Both the position numbers and the translations under genes were made by a program. A DNA stretch of 5,828 nucleotides from Rhodospirillaceae bacterium UBA4479 (GTDB lineage: Bacteria; Pseudomonadota; Alphaproteobacteria; Rhodospirillales; Casp-alpha2). The notes under the pieces were generated by a model, which was not told the origin of the DNA, searched no databases, and saw only the letters and a list, made by a program, of their open reading frames with translations. The stretch covers positions 1 through 5,828 of the forward strand of contig DGNZ01000200.1 in NCBI GenBank assembly GCA_002389175.1, written 5' to 3'. Position 1 is the stretch's first letter. Each line of letters opens with the position of its first letter. Of the stretch, positions 1-5,828 are shown one piece after another.

Positions 1-1
1 C

Positions 2-403
2 GCGGCTGGTGAAGATGTCGCAAAGCAGGCGATAAGCTGGGCCAGCGAACAACCCGTGGATACGCCAGTCTTAATTTATTCGTCCGCGGACCCGGAAATC
101 ATTAAAGGCATTCAAGCTGAATACGGTCGTGATGCCGCCGGGGAAATGGTTGAGCGCGTGATGGGGCGTGTGGCTTCGGGGTTGGTTGCCAACGGTGTCC
201 GAAAGCTTGTTGTCGCCGGCGGTGAAACATCCGGAGCTGTCGTTCAAGCTTTAAACGTAAGGGCACTTCGTATCGGCCCTGAAATCGATCCAGGGGTTCC
301 TTGGACAGAAGCGCTTGGTGACGAGCCGCTTGCGTTGGCGCTGAAATCTGGGAACTTTGGTGCCGAAGATTTCTTTCAGAAGTCATTGGATATGCTGCCA
401 TGA
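2..403 (+). CDS. otnK: 3-oxo-tetronate kinase (four-carbon acid sugar kinase family), C-terminal part, 5' end outside window
   Basis: The reading frame is open from the first bases of the window, so this is the last 133 residues of a longer protein; the family is usually about 420 residues. Family role: ATP-dependent phosphorylation of 3-oxo-tetronates (3-oxo four-carbon sugar acids) at O4 in the cytoplasm, before decarboxylation by OtnC. Seen here: a PVLIYSSADP segment (about 62-91), the glycine-rich AGGETSG nucleotide-binding motif at 215-235, then RIGPEIDPGVPW and a closing LALKSGNFGAEDFF block, all typical of the C-terminal nucleotide-binding domain of the OtnK/YgbK (formerly DUF1537) family. 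A GTG at 56 is in frame but is internal, because conserved-looking sequence continues upstream. The stop TGA overlaps the next start as ATGA at 400-403, which indicates coupling to otnC. Family assignment is firm; the stereochemistry of the substrate (erythronate or threonate derived) cannot be read from the sequence. Confidence 0.88.
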   Translation, partial: AAGEDVAKQAISWASEQPVDTPVLIYSSADPEIIKGIQAEYGRDAAGEMVERVMGRVASGLVANGVRKLVVAGGETSGAVVQALNVRALRIGPEIDPGVPWTEALGDEPLALALKSGNFGAEDFFQKSLDMLP

Positions 404-1032
404 CGGAAAATGCTGCTCGTGACCAGATCGCCAAATTAGGGAAATCGATGTTTGACCGTGGTCTAACATTTGGTAGTTCCGGCAACATTAGTGTGCGGCT
501 AGATGATGGATGGCTGATGACACCGACCGGTGTCACCATGGGTGAGATTGATCCAGCTCGAATATCCAAATTAGATCATGAAGGAAATCATATCGGTGGG
601 GATAAGCCGACAAAGGAGACGTTCCTTCATCTGGCGATGTATGACGAACGTCCGCAATCCGGTGCCATTGTCCATCTGCATTCAACACACTCTGTTGCTG
701 TAAGCTGCTTGACTGATATCGATCATGCAAACGTGTTACCACCAATCACGGCCTATTACGTGATGCGGATCGGCACCTTGCCGTTGATCCCTTATTTCCC
801 GCCGGGCGATGTTGATCTTGCCCGTGCCGTTCGGGAAATGGCCTCCAATCATCACGCAGTTTTGCTCGCAAACCATGGGCCCGTGGTCGCGGGGAGTTCT
901 TTACAAGATGCCGTCTCTGCGACAGAGGAACTCGAAGAAACTGCCAAGTTGTTCCTGATGCTGCAGGGTGCGAAGACACGTTTCTTGGACGAGACCCAGG
1001 TTGCTGAGCTCAGAGACCGCTTTCCTTCATGA
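400..1032 (+). CDS. otnC: 3-oxo-tetronate 4-phosphate decarboxylase (class II aldolase/adducin family)
   Basis: Complete 210-residue protein, the normal size for class II aldolases of the YgbL/OtnC type. Family role: metal-dependent decarboxylation of 3-oxo-tetronate 4-phosphate, giving dihydroxyacetone phosphate and CO2. Visible motifs: GSSGNISVR (25-33) for phosphate/substrate contact, TPTGV (41-45), KPTKE with the likely catalytic Glu73, the metal-ligand pair HLH (His92, His94) in a HLHSTHS segment, and ANHG with the third metal ligand His159. The ATG at 400 overlaps the otnK stop (ATGA) and has no strong ribosome-binding site of its own, which fits translational coupling. The 3' end overlaps the flavoprotein gene in the same way at 1029-1032. 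All expected catalytic residues are present, so it should be active. Related members include fuculose- and ribulose-phosphate aldolases; adjacency to otnK favours OtnC over these. Confidence 0.87.
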   Translation: MTENAARDQIAKLGKSMFDRGLTFGSSGNISVRLDDGWLMTPTGVTMGEIDPARISKLDHEGNHIGGDKPTKETFLHLAMYDERPQSGAIVHLHSTHSVAVSCLTDIDHANVLPPITAYYVMRIGTLPLIPYFPPGDVDLARAVREMASNHHAVLLANHGPVVAGSSLQDAVSATEELEETAKLFLMLQGAKTRFLDETQVAELRDRFPS

Positions 1033-2147
1033 CCATGGAAAAAGCAGACGTTGTCATTATTGGCGGCGGCCTGCTGGGCTGCTCTATCGCGCTTCACTTG
1101 GCGATGCGTGGGCGGAATGTGACGGTTATTGAATCACATAGACCGGGGCGATTTGCGTCTGGGGTGAACGCTGGTGGCGTCAGACGCCTTGGACGTCATT
1201 TAGATGAAATTCCACTCGCCCAGGCATCCAATGAGATGTGGCACGATATCAAATCCTTGGTCGATGACGATTGTGAATTTCACGCCGTGGGTCAACTTAA
1301 AATCGCTGAATCCGACGAGGATATGGCGAAGCTTGAGGCGCGCGCACGCGACGTCAAGAATGTGGGTTACGATCACGAACAGATTATATCACGGGAAAAA
1401 TTACGAGAAATTGCCCCCGACGTTCATCCGCGTGCTGTGGGTGGCCTCTGGTGCGCGGGTGATGGCGCGGCCAATCCCATGCGAACAACAGAAGCGTTTC
1501 ATCGAAAAGCAAAATCATTGGGTGCGCGCTTTAGGCTCGGCGAAAAAGTCATTGGAGTTTCACGCACATCAGATGGTTGGGAGGTCGAAACTTCTGATGG
1601 CAAGATCATTGCAAATGTCGTTGTGAATTGTGCGGGCGCATGGGGCGATACGGTAGCCAGTTGGTTTGGAGATCGAGTTCTTCTCGAAGCGCGCGCGCTA
1701 ACGATGATGGTCACCGAACGGGTGCGTCCTTTTTTAAGGCCGGTTTGCGGATTGGCCTCGCGAAAGCTCTCATTCAAACAGACAGAGGAGGGCACACTCC
1801 TCATCGGCGGGGCACATTTGGGATATGCCGATCGCGACCACGGTATTGCAGAACCAGATCCATTGAAAATGGCGATTTCTGCGGCGACGGTAAGTGACAT
1901 TTTTCCGCTGATAAAGCATGTTCGGGTGGCACGTTCTTGGGCTGGATTAGAGGGCGTGACGTCTGACGGCATTCCCGTTATTGGGCCCAGCCAATCTTCG
2001 GAAAACGTCTATCATGCGTTTGGATTTTCTGCCCATGGTTTTCAATTGGGTCCTGTCGTCGGACGTTTAATGGCGGAATTGATTTGTGATGGGCGTTCAA
2101 ATCTTCCGATTGAGCCTTTTTCGCCTAAGAGATTTAACCTCTCCTAA
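1029..2147 (+). CDS. FAD-dependent oxidoreductase, DAO family (sarcosine/D-amino-acid oxidase-like)
   Basis: Complete 372-residue protein, the usual length for monomeric DAO-fold flavoproteins. The N-terminus holds the FAD-binding beta-alpha-beta unit: DVVIIGGGLLG with GxGxxG at 12-17 and the ribose-binding acidic residue Glu35. Then come ASGVNAGGVRR (43-53), an NCAGAWGD second FAD motif (200-207), and a C-terminal GFSAHGFQLGP block (332-342) typical of the sarcosine oxidase beta, opine oxidase and HcnC branch. No signal peptide or membrane segment is evident. Such enzymes oxidise C-N bonds of N-substituted or D-amino acids, or C-O bonds of 2-hydroxy acids; the substrate cannot be told from sequence. 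The ATG at 1029 overlaps the otnC stop (ATGA); an alternative in-frame ATG lies at 1035. Cotranscription with otnK-otnC suggests it oxidises a sugar-acid precursor or releases one from an amine-linked compound, but this is inference. Family confidence is high, specific function low. Confidence 0.85.
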   Translation: MTMEKADVVIIGGGLLGCSIALHLAMRGRNVTVIESHRPGRFASGVNAGGVRRLGRHLDEIPLAQASNEMWHDIKSLVDDDCEFHAVGQLKIAESDEDMAKLEARARDVKNVGYDHEQIISREKLREIAPDVHPRAVGGLWCAGDGAANPMRTTEAFHRKAKSLGARFRLGEKVIGVSRTSDGWEVETSDGKIIANVVVNCAGAWGDTVASWFGDRVLLEARALTMMVTERVRPFLRPVCGLASRKLSFKQTEEGTLLIGGAHLGYADRDHGIAEPDPLKMAISAATVSDIFPLIKHVRVARSWAGLEGVTSDGIPVIGPSQSSENVYHAFGFSAHGFQLGPVVGRLMAELICDGRSNLPIEPFSPKRFNLS

Positions 2148-2186
2148 GGCTTGATTTTTACTGTTTTAGCTTGGGAATTTTCTGTG

Positions 2187-2240
2187 CACGCCATATTCCC
2201 TCATAAGTACTTTCCCTCGTATCCATACGAGGCTGGCGTG
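2187..2240. repeat. Nested inverted repeats plus a direct repeat in the gap before the kinase gene
   Basis: Outer arms CACGCCA (2187-2193) and TGGCGTG (2234-2240) are perfect reverse complements. Inside them lies a second perfect inverted repeat, CCTCGTAT (2215-2222) and ATACGAGG (2225-2232). The left inner arm is also repeated directly: TTCCCTCATA at 2196-2205 and TTCCCTCGTA at 2212-2221 match at 9 of 10 positions with a 16-base period. An 8-base palindrome, AAGTACTT, sits between them (2205-2212). As RNA this could fold into a 7-bp outer and a 7-bp inner stem with a TCCA loop. As DNA it could be a cluster of operator half-sites. It does not match a riboswitch I recognise. No U-run follows, so it is not a classical terminator. 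A TAGAAT hexamer, resembling a -10 box, follows at 2242-2247, without a convincing -35 box. The function is unknown. Confidence 0.45.
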
Positions 2241-2298
2241 GTAGAATAAGTGCCAATGTTATCAGAAATTTATCGCAAAAAATGGCTTTGATACTTGG

Positions 2299-2332
2299 TT
2301 AGGCATTCAAGAGTAATGGATTTTAATCCTAA
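2299..2332 (+). promoter_or_regulatory. Two competing small inverted repeats just upstream of the kinase start
   Basis: AATCCTAA at 2325-2332 can pair with TTAGGCATT at 2299-2307, giving 8 base pairs with one bulged C. Part of the same segment, AATCC, is also the right arm of a tight inverted repeat GGATT-TT-AATCC at 2318-2329. The two pairings exclude each other. They end 3-6 bases before the ATG at 2335, where no good Shine-Dalgarno sequence is present, so they could affect translation initiation. The stems are AT-rich and short, and chance is a real alternative. Confidence 0.2.
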
Positions 2333-2334
2333 GA

Positions 2335-4425
2335 ATGATCGACAATTTTATTGGTAAATGGCGAAGTTTTGCCATCGTCATAGCAGTTCTATTCATTGGC
2401 TTCATATTGACGGTCAACGAGTCGCTGCGTTTTCTTAAAAACGATCAAGACGCTTACAGTGCAGAAATCGATGCCAAAGTCGTCGAAGTTGCGAAAAAGA
2501 TTGAAAACGAAGTGAATGGCCATTTGGTTCTGATTAGGGCGATGCAGGCCTATTTCAATGCGAACGGTGTTACAACAAATAATCAATTTTATGCATTTGC
2601 GGATGCCATGCGAACATCCCAGGTTGGTGCGATCTTTCAGGGGTGGGCACTGCGTGCCCCAAAATCTGAACTGACTGAAATCCAAGATATTCTGACAGAT
2701 ATGCCAGCTGCTGCGAATATTTCAAATGTCATTACCAATTTGAATAACTCATTTAACGGCGAAATTGATCTGAGCGCTTTTCCGGTCGTTTCTACATTTC
2801 CTGAGTGGGCCACAGATCGCTTTGTTGGTCGTGACCTTGGATCGATAGCTGCGCTTGCTGGGGGCCTCGATGAATCCATTCAGCAAGATGAAATTATACT
2901 CTCAAACCCTTTAAAGAATTTTTCCAGTGTGACAACTGACCATGCTGTTATCGCAGTGCTTCCTTTTTATCGCCCGGGACTGCCCAAAGCGCTATCAATG
3001 CAAAGAGAAGAAAATGCCCTCGGCGTTGTTTTCGCGGTCATTGATCTGAAGCGCATTGTTGAATTCAGTATGTCGGTTTCACCAATAATGAAGTCAATCA
3101 AAACAGGCGAAATTGCTGTTGATATTGGTGCCATTTCAGAAGTTGGCGATACTTCATCCTTATTCCAATCTATAGAAATGAATTCATTGGATGATTGGAT
3201 GAGGCCATCGTTCTTGTTCCCTAACAATGTTGCGAATTACAACTTTGCAGTTGGGAATTTGCAACTTGAAGCACGTTATAGAATTGATCATTCACATGCT
3301 CGAACGGGGGCATTTGATGCCGCGTTGATGATTTTTGTGATAGGGTTAATAGTCACTTTTGCTTCATGCTTTTACATCTATTGGCTGCTTTCCCGCACAC
3401 ATCGAATCAATTTGCTTGTTCAAAGCCGGACACGGGATTTGGAACGTAATGAACGCCGCCTTGAGGATATGGCAGAAATTTCGACGGACTGGTTTTGGGA
3501 GACAGACCAGGATTTGAAATTTTCATGGTTCTCGGAGAGGTTTCACGATGTTGTGGGTCTTAGGCCAGACAGTTATCTAGGTAAAACGCGCCTTGAAGCG
3601 CTGGGCTTTGATCTAGAGGACTTGCCCAAGGAACAAAAAGAATTGTGGAACGCTCATCTAGAATGCTTGGAGCGTAGACAAAAATTCACAAATTTCAGAT
3701 ACAGTGCTGAACGCGAAAATGGCGGAGAAGTATGGGTCGCAATCAATGGAAAGCCGATCTATGACGAAGACGGGGCTTTTTGCGGATACCACGGAAGTGG
3801 GCGAGTTGTAACCGCAGAAGAAAAAACCAAAAGAGAGCTCCAAGTTAAAGAACAAGAAATGCAGAGCTATATCGAAGAGCTTGAAGTTTCGCGACAGTAT
3901 TTGGAGCGTAATACAGCAGAGATCGCGCAACTCGCCGAGGAGTATTCCGTCTCAAAAGAGCGTGCGGAGGCATCAGAAAAGTCAAAATCGGAATTCCTTG
4001 CATCAATGAGCCATGAGATCAGAACGCCAATGACCGGCGTAATGGGGTTCGCCGACCTTTTGTTAGATGCAGATCTAAAGCCAGAAGATCGAGAGAAGGT
4101 CCTGAAGATCAAATTCGCCACCCAATCTTTGTTGACCATCATCAACGATATTCTCGACCTATCAAAACTTGAAGCAGGGCGATTAGAGATTGAGAACCTT
4201 GATTTTAACATCCAACAAGCGGTTGATGAGGCGGTAGATCTCGTCCGCGAGCGCGCCCGTGAAAAGAAATTAGAAATTATTCTAAAGCACGGCGAAGATG
4301 TACCTGAAGGATTGAATGCTGATCCGACACGCTGCCGCCAGGTCTTAATCAATCTGATTGGCAATGCCGTTAAATTTTACGCAAGAAGGTCAGATCACTG
4401 TTCGTTCGGAGTTTTTGACTGGTAA
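2335..4425 (+). CDS. Hybrid sensor histidine kinase, N-terminal frame: TM-CHASE-TM-PAS-HisKA, ends early at a frameshift
   Basis: As written this frame gives 696 residues, but only the first 681 belong to the ancestral protein; the last 15 are out-of-frame tail. Domains: TM1 about 12-28; extracytoplasmic CHASE ligand-sensing domain about 60-245 within a periplasmic region reaching about 328; TM2 about 329-352; PAS/PAC about 374-497, beginning near STDWFWETD; a charged coiled coil about 498-555; HisKA with FLASMSHEIRTPM and phospho-acceptor His560; and the start of HATPase_c with the N-box NLIGNAVKF (Asn673, Asn677). Family role: a bound small molecule changes autophosphorylation of the kinase at the inner membrane. 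The in-frame stop at 2314 leaves ATG 2335 as the only plausible start; its ribosome-binding site is poor. The frame is lost at T4 (4375-4378), before the ATP-lid glycine boxes, so this fragment alone could not bind ATP normally. The remaining domains continue in the +1 frame to 5260. The ligand is unknown. Confidence 0.85.
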   Translation: MIDNFIGKWRSFAIVIAVLFIGFILTVNESLRFLKNDQDAYSAEIDAKVVEVAKKIENEVNGHLVLIRAMQAYFNANGVTTNNQFYAFADAMRTSQVGAIFQGWALRAPKSELTEIQDILTDMPAAANISNVITNLNNSFNGEIDLSAFPVVSTFPEWATDRFVGRDLGSIAALAGGLDESIQQDEIILSNPLKNFSSVTTDHAVIAVLPFYRPGLPKALSMQREENALGVVFAVIDLKRIVEFSMSVSPIMKSIKTGEIAVDIGAISEVGDTSSLFQSIEMNSLDDWMRPSFLFPNNVANYNFAVGNLQLEARYRIDHSHARTGAFDAALMIFVIGLIVTFASCFYIYWLLSRTHRINLLVQSRTRDLERNERRLEDMAEISTDWFWETDQDLKFSWFSERFHDVVGLRPDSYLGKTRLEALGFDLEDLPKEQKELWNAHLECLERRQKFTNFRYSAERENGGEVWVAINGKPIYDEDGAFCGYHGSGRVVTAEEKTKRELQVKEQEMQSYIEELEVSRQYLERNTAEIAQLAEEYSVSKERAEASEKSKSEFLASMSHEIRTPMTGVMGFADLLLDADLKPEDREKVLKIKFATQSLLTIINDILDLSKLEAGRLEIENLDFNIQQAVDEAVDLVRERAREKKLEIILKHGEDVPEGLNADPTRCRQVLINLIGNAVKFYARRSDHCSFGVFDW

Positions 4426-5260
4426 AGATCAGCCAATGCTTATGTTTTCTGTTCAAGATACGGGGATAGGAATTTCTACTGAGAATCAGAAACGATTATT
4501 CCAGGACTTCTCTCAAGCCGATGCTTCTGCTTCTCGAGGATACGAAGGTACTGGTTTGGGATTATCGATTTCCAAGCGACTTGTCGAACTGATGGGGGGA
4601 GAAATTGGCGTCGATAGCGAGATCGGAACTGGGAGCACATTCTGGTTTTCCTTACCATATCGCCCCGCGTCAGAAGACGTCACATTTGTAGAGCGTCGCA
4701 CGACCAATAGGGATTACATCGCTACACGCTCTTTGCGTGTTTTGGTCGCTGAGGACAATGCATTGAATCAGCGGATCATCGAGGCAACGCTGCTGCGTTA
4801 TGGCCACGTCGCTGAGATCGTTGAGAATGGGGTCCTAGCCACGGAGGCTTTGATCAAAGGGAATTATGATCTCGTCTTAATGGATGTGCGGATGCCAGAG
4901 ATTAGTGGACCCGATGCTACCCGAGTCATAAGGAATACTGACCATGCGAACAGTGATATCCCGGTGATTGCATTGACGGCTGATGCGATGGAAGAACATA
5001 TCCGTACTTATTTGGATGCTGGTATGAATGCTTGTGTCACCAAGCCAATTGATCGCGCCAAATTGCTCACGACGATAAATATGGTCATCGGTGAAGATGT
5101 CCATGTCCCACGTGAGGATGAACCGATTTCTGAGAGAAAGCAGCAAACCAAAGATACGGGTATCGGCAACGAAGATGAGGTCAGTTCATCTGTCGCAAGC
5201 TTCTTGGGTAATTTAGAGGAAATCTCGACTGAAATCGAAAAGAAGAATAAGCCCCATTAA
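4358..5260 (+). CDS. Hybrid sensor histidine kinase, C-terminal frame: rest of HATPase_c and receiver domain
   Basis: This open frame carries the continuation of the kinase. The genuine part starts around 4376-4379; its possible starts (TTG 4358, ATG 4364) lie within the N-box coding sequence of the other frame and have no good ribosome-binding site, so it is probably not an independent gene. Numbered on the repaired 974-residue protein: G1 box DTGIGIS (708-714), G2 box GTGLGLS (738-744), then the closing GGEIGVDSEIGTGSTFWFSLP stretch; receiver domain about 800-920 with acidic pair Glu806-Asp807, phospho-acceptor Asp850 in LMDVRMP, Thr881 and Lys903. All receiver catalytic residues are present. 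A low-complexity charged tail (about 921-974) follows with no recognisable Hpt domain, so phosphotransfer would need a separate Hpt protein, as is usual for such hybrids. The reading frame is free of stops to TAA 5258-5260, which suggests the frameshift is recent or artefactual. Confidence 0.8.
   Translation: MAMPLNFTQEGQITVRSEFLTGKDQPMLMFSVQDTGIGISTENQKRLFQDFSQADASASRGYEGTGLGLSISKRLVELMGGEIGVDSEIGTGSTFWFSLPYRPASEDVTFVERRTTNRDYIATRSLRVLVAEDNALNQRIIEATLLRYGHVAEIVENGVLATEALIKGNYDLVLMDVRMPEISGPDATRVIRNTDHANSDIPVIALTADAMEEHIRTYLDAGMNACVTKPIDRAKLLTTINMVIGEDVHVPREDEPISERKQQTKDTGIGNEDEVSSSVASFLGNLEEISTEIEKKNKPH
4375..4378 (+). other. Frameshift site: one extra T in a T4 run inside the kinase HATPase_c domain
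   Basis: Upstream the frame reads GTT AAA TTT TAC and yields NAVKFY followed by junk. Dropping one T gives GTT AAA TTT ACG and yields NAVKFTQEGQITV, the expected continuation after a HATPase N-box. Both flanking frames are intact and carry conserved motifs. One base removed joins them into 974 residues. The direction needed is +1; the P-site TTT followed by T would allow tRNA-Phe to re-pair, but the next codon TAC is not a stop and no upstream Shine-Dalgarno stimulator is obvious, so recoding is less likely than mutation or sequence error. Confidence 0.85.
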
Positions 5261-5271
5261 ACGCATCATCC

Positions 5272-5598
5272 CTAAATGACTTTGCGTGGGCGACCAACAG
5301 CCATGTCGTAATCTCGAAACACACTCGCCACACGAATGCGATAATCATCGAACACATGATCTCGGCCATTTTTTTGTGCTGAAGAATGATCGCTATGGCA
5401 ATACCAGTTTTCGATGGCTTCTTCATCGCGCCAAAACGACATAGATGAAAATTTGCCTGGCTGTGTGACACTCTCGAAGCGTTCAACCGAGATAAAGCCG
5501 TCGACTTGCTCCAAGTCAGCTTTCAGTGATGCGGCCATTTCGAAATACGTATCGGCTTGTCCTGACTTAGGCCAAACTTCAAAAATGACGGCTATCAT
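5272..5598 (-). CDS. Antibiotic biosynthesis monooxygenase (ABM) domain protein
   Basis: Complete 108-residue protein, typical for a single ABM domain, a ferredoxin-like fold that usually dimerises. Visible family traits: MIAVIFEVWPKSG opening strand, an alpha-helical segment with YFEMAASLKADLEQVDGF, the ISVERFES strand, and a FSSMSFWRDEEAIENW segment before a C-terminal strand. The family includes small monooxygenases, heme-degrading enzymes and many proteins of unknown role; no catalytic residue identifies the reaction here, so function stays open. The start is set by ATG at 5598 with a GGAG ribosome-binding site 7 bases upstream. It begins 18 bases after the stop of an enoyl-CoA hydratase gene on the same strand, so the two are probably cotranscribed. 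It converges on the kinase gene with 11 bases between the stops. Confidence 0.82.
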   Translation of the reverse strand: MIAVIFEVWPKSGQADTYFEMAASLKADLEQVDGFISVERFESVTQPGKFSSMSFWRDEEAIENWYCHSDHSSAQKNGRDHVFDDYRIRVASVFRDYDMAVGRPRKVI

Positions 5599-5605
5599 TG
5601 GTTTT

Positions 5606-5609
5606 CTCC
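5606..5609 (-). promoter_or_regulatory. Ribosome-binding site of the ABM protein gene
   Basis: On the minus strand the sequence reads GGAG, within CGGAGA, 7 bases before the ATG at 5598-5596. It lies in the 18-base gap after the enoyl-CoA hydratase stop and supports this start and independent initiation on a shared transcript. Confidence 0.7.
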
Positions 5610-5616
5610 GAGGTGA

Positions 5617-5828
5617 TTATTTACCTGCAAAATTAGGGGCCCGTTTTTCATTGAAGGACGCGACACCTTCGTGTCGGTCTTCTGTATCAATCACTTTCTG
5701 GTAACATGCGATTTCAAAATCGTACCCGTCTTTCAAGGTTAATGATGAAGCCGCATCAGTGGCTTTTCGCGCTTGCCGAATAGCGATGGGGGCGTTTGCA
5801 GCAATACGTTCTGCAGTCTCTAGCGCGG
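5617..5828 (-). CDS. Enoyl-CoA hydratase/isomerase (crotonase family), C-terminal part, 5' end outside window
   Basis: The minus-strand frame is open from the window edge to TAA at 5619-5617 and encodes the last 69 residues; crotonases are usually about 260. The fragment shows the classic crotonase C-terminus: ALETAERIAANAPIAIRQAR, then YDFEIACYQKVIDTEDRHEG and the end signature ASFNEKRAPNFAGK, in which the EG..SF.EKR.P.F pattern is diagnostic. Family role: hydration of 2-enoyl-CoA or related CoA-thioester chemistry in fatty-acid or aromatic acid degradation. The catalytic glutamates and oxyanion hole lie outside the window, so the precise reaction (hydratase, isomerase or hydrolase) cannot be judged. 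Gene order with the ABM protein 18 bases downstream suggests an acyl-CoA catabolic operon that enters from the right. Confidence 0.85.
   Translation of the reverse strand, partial: ALETAERIAANAPIAIRQARKATDAASSLTLKDGYDFEIACYQKVIDTEDRHEGVASFNEKRAPNFAGK

Noticed and set aside
56..58. GTG as a start codon for the first gene
   Set aside because: The same frame is open and family-like upstream to the window edge, so this is an internal valine codon of a truncated otnK.
102..569. 155-codon minus-strand open frame
   Set aside because: It lies antisense to otnK and otnC, which carry clear family motifs, and its translation has no recognisable domain.
1499..1972. 157-codon minus-strand open frame
   Set aside because: It is antisense to the flavoprotein gene and its low-quality, serine- and arginine-rich translation resembles no family.
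2215..2232. The inner hairpin as a Rho-independent terminator of the otn operon
   Set aside because: The stem is followed by CTGGCGTGG and not by a run of Ts, so the defining feature is missing.
3867..4364. 165-codon minus-strand open frame opposite the HisKA region
   Set aside because: The sense strand encodes the conserved kinase core; the antisense product is rich in Ser/Arg and is a codon-bias shadow.
4369..4380. Classical -1 programmed frameshift on the A3T4 run
   Set aside because: A -1 slip would enter the wrong frame; the downstream half lies in the +1 frame.
5414..5704. 96-codon plus-strand open frame
   Set aside because: It runs antisense across the ABM gene, the 18-base gap and the crotonase end, and has no domain signature.

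Overview
The window reads as bacterial chromosome with about equal GC and AT. Compact ATGA-coupled genes, a sugar-acid catabolic operon, a CHASE-type hybrid histidine kinase and a crotonase gene together suggest a proteobacterium, most likely an alphaproteobacterium. That placement rests on protein style only and is not certain. I saw no rRNA or tRNA gene, insertion sequence, CRISPR array, origin or phage gene.

Left part (1-2147, + strand): the end of a catabolic operon. It holds the C-terminal third of a 3-oxo-tetronate kinase (OtnK/YgbK family), a complete class II aldolase-type 3-oxo-tetronate 4-phosphate decarboxylase (OtnC/YgbL family), and a complete FAD-dependent oxidoreductase of the DAO family. 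Each gene overlaps the next by the four bases ATGA, so the three are almost certainly co-transcribed and translationally coupled. In known otn-type pathways a four-carbon sugar acid is oxidised to the 3-oxo acid, phosphorylated by OtnK, and decarboxylated by OtnC to dihydroxyacetone phosphate. The flavoprotein is the unusual partner; it may supply an oxidation step, or it may feed the pathway from another substrate.

Middle (2148-2334): a 187-base gap with a cluster of repeats. There are two direct copies and one inverted copy of a TTCCCTCRTA-like element inside a further pair of inverted arms, then a TAGAAT hexamer. A second pair of competing small inverted repeats lies just before the next start codon.

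Centre to right (2335-5260, + strand): a membrane hybrid sensor kinase with the order TM, CHASE, TM, PAS, coiled coil, HisKA, HATPase_c, receiver. As written it is split by one extra T in a T4 run at 4375-4378, right after the N-box of the ATPase domain. Removing that base gives one uninterrupted 974-residue protein. The frameshift may be a sequence error, a recent mutation, or a +1 recoding site.

Right edge (5272-5828, - strand, convergent): a small antibiotic-biosynthesis-monooxygenase (ABM) fold protein. It lies 18 bases downstream of the C-terminal end of an enoyl-CoA hydratase/isomerase gene that runs out of the window; the two look like an operon. Only 11 bases separate the kinase stop from the convergent ABM stop, and no hairpin terminator is visible there.
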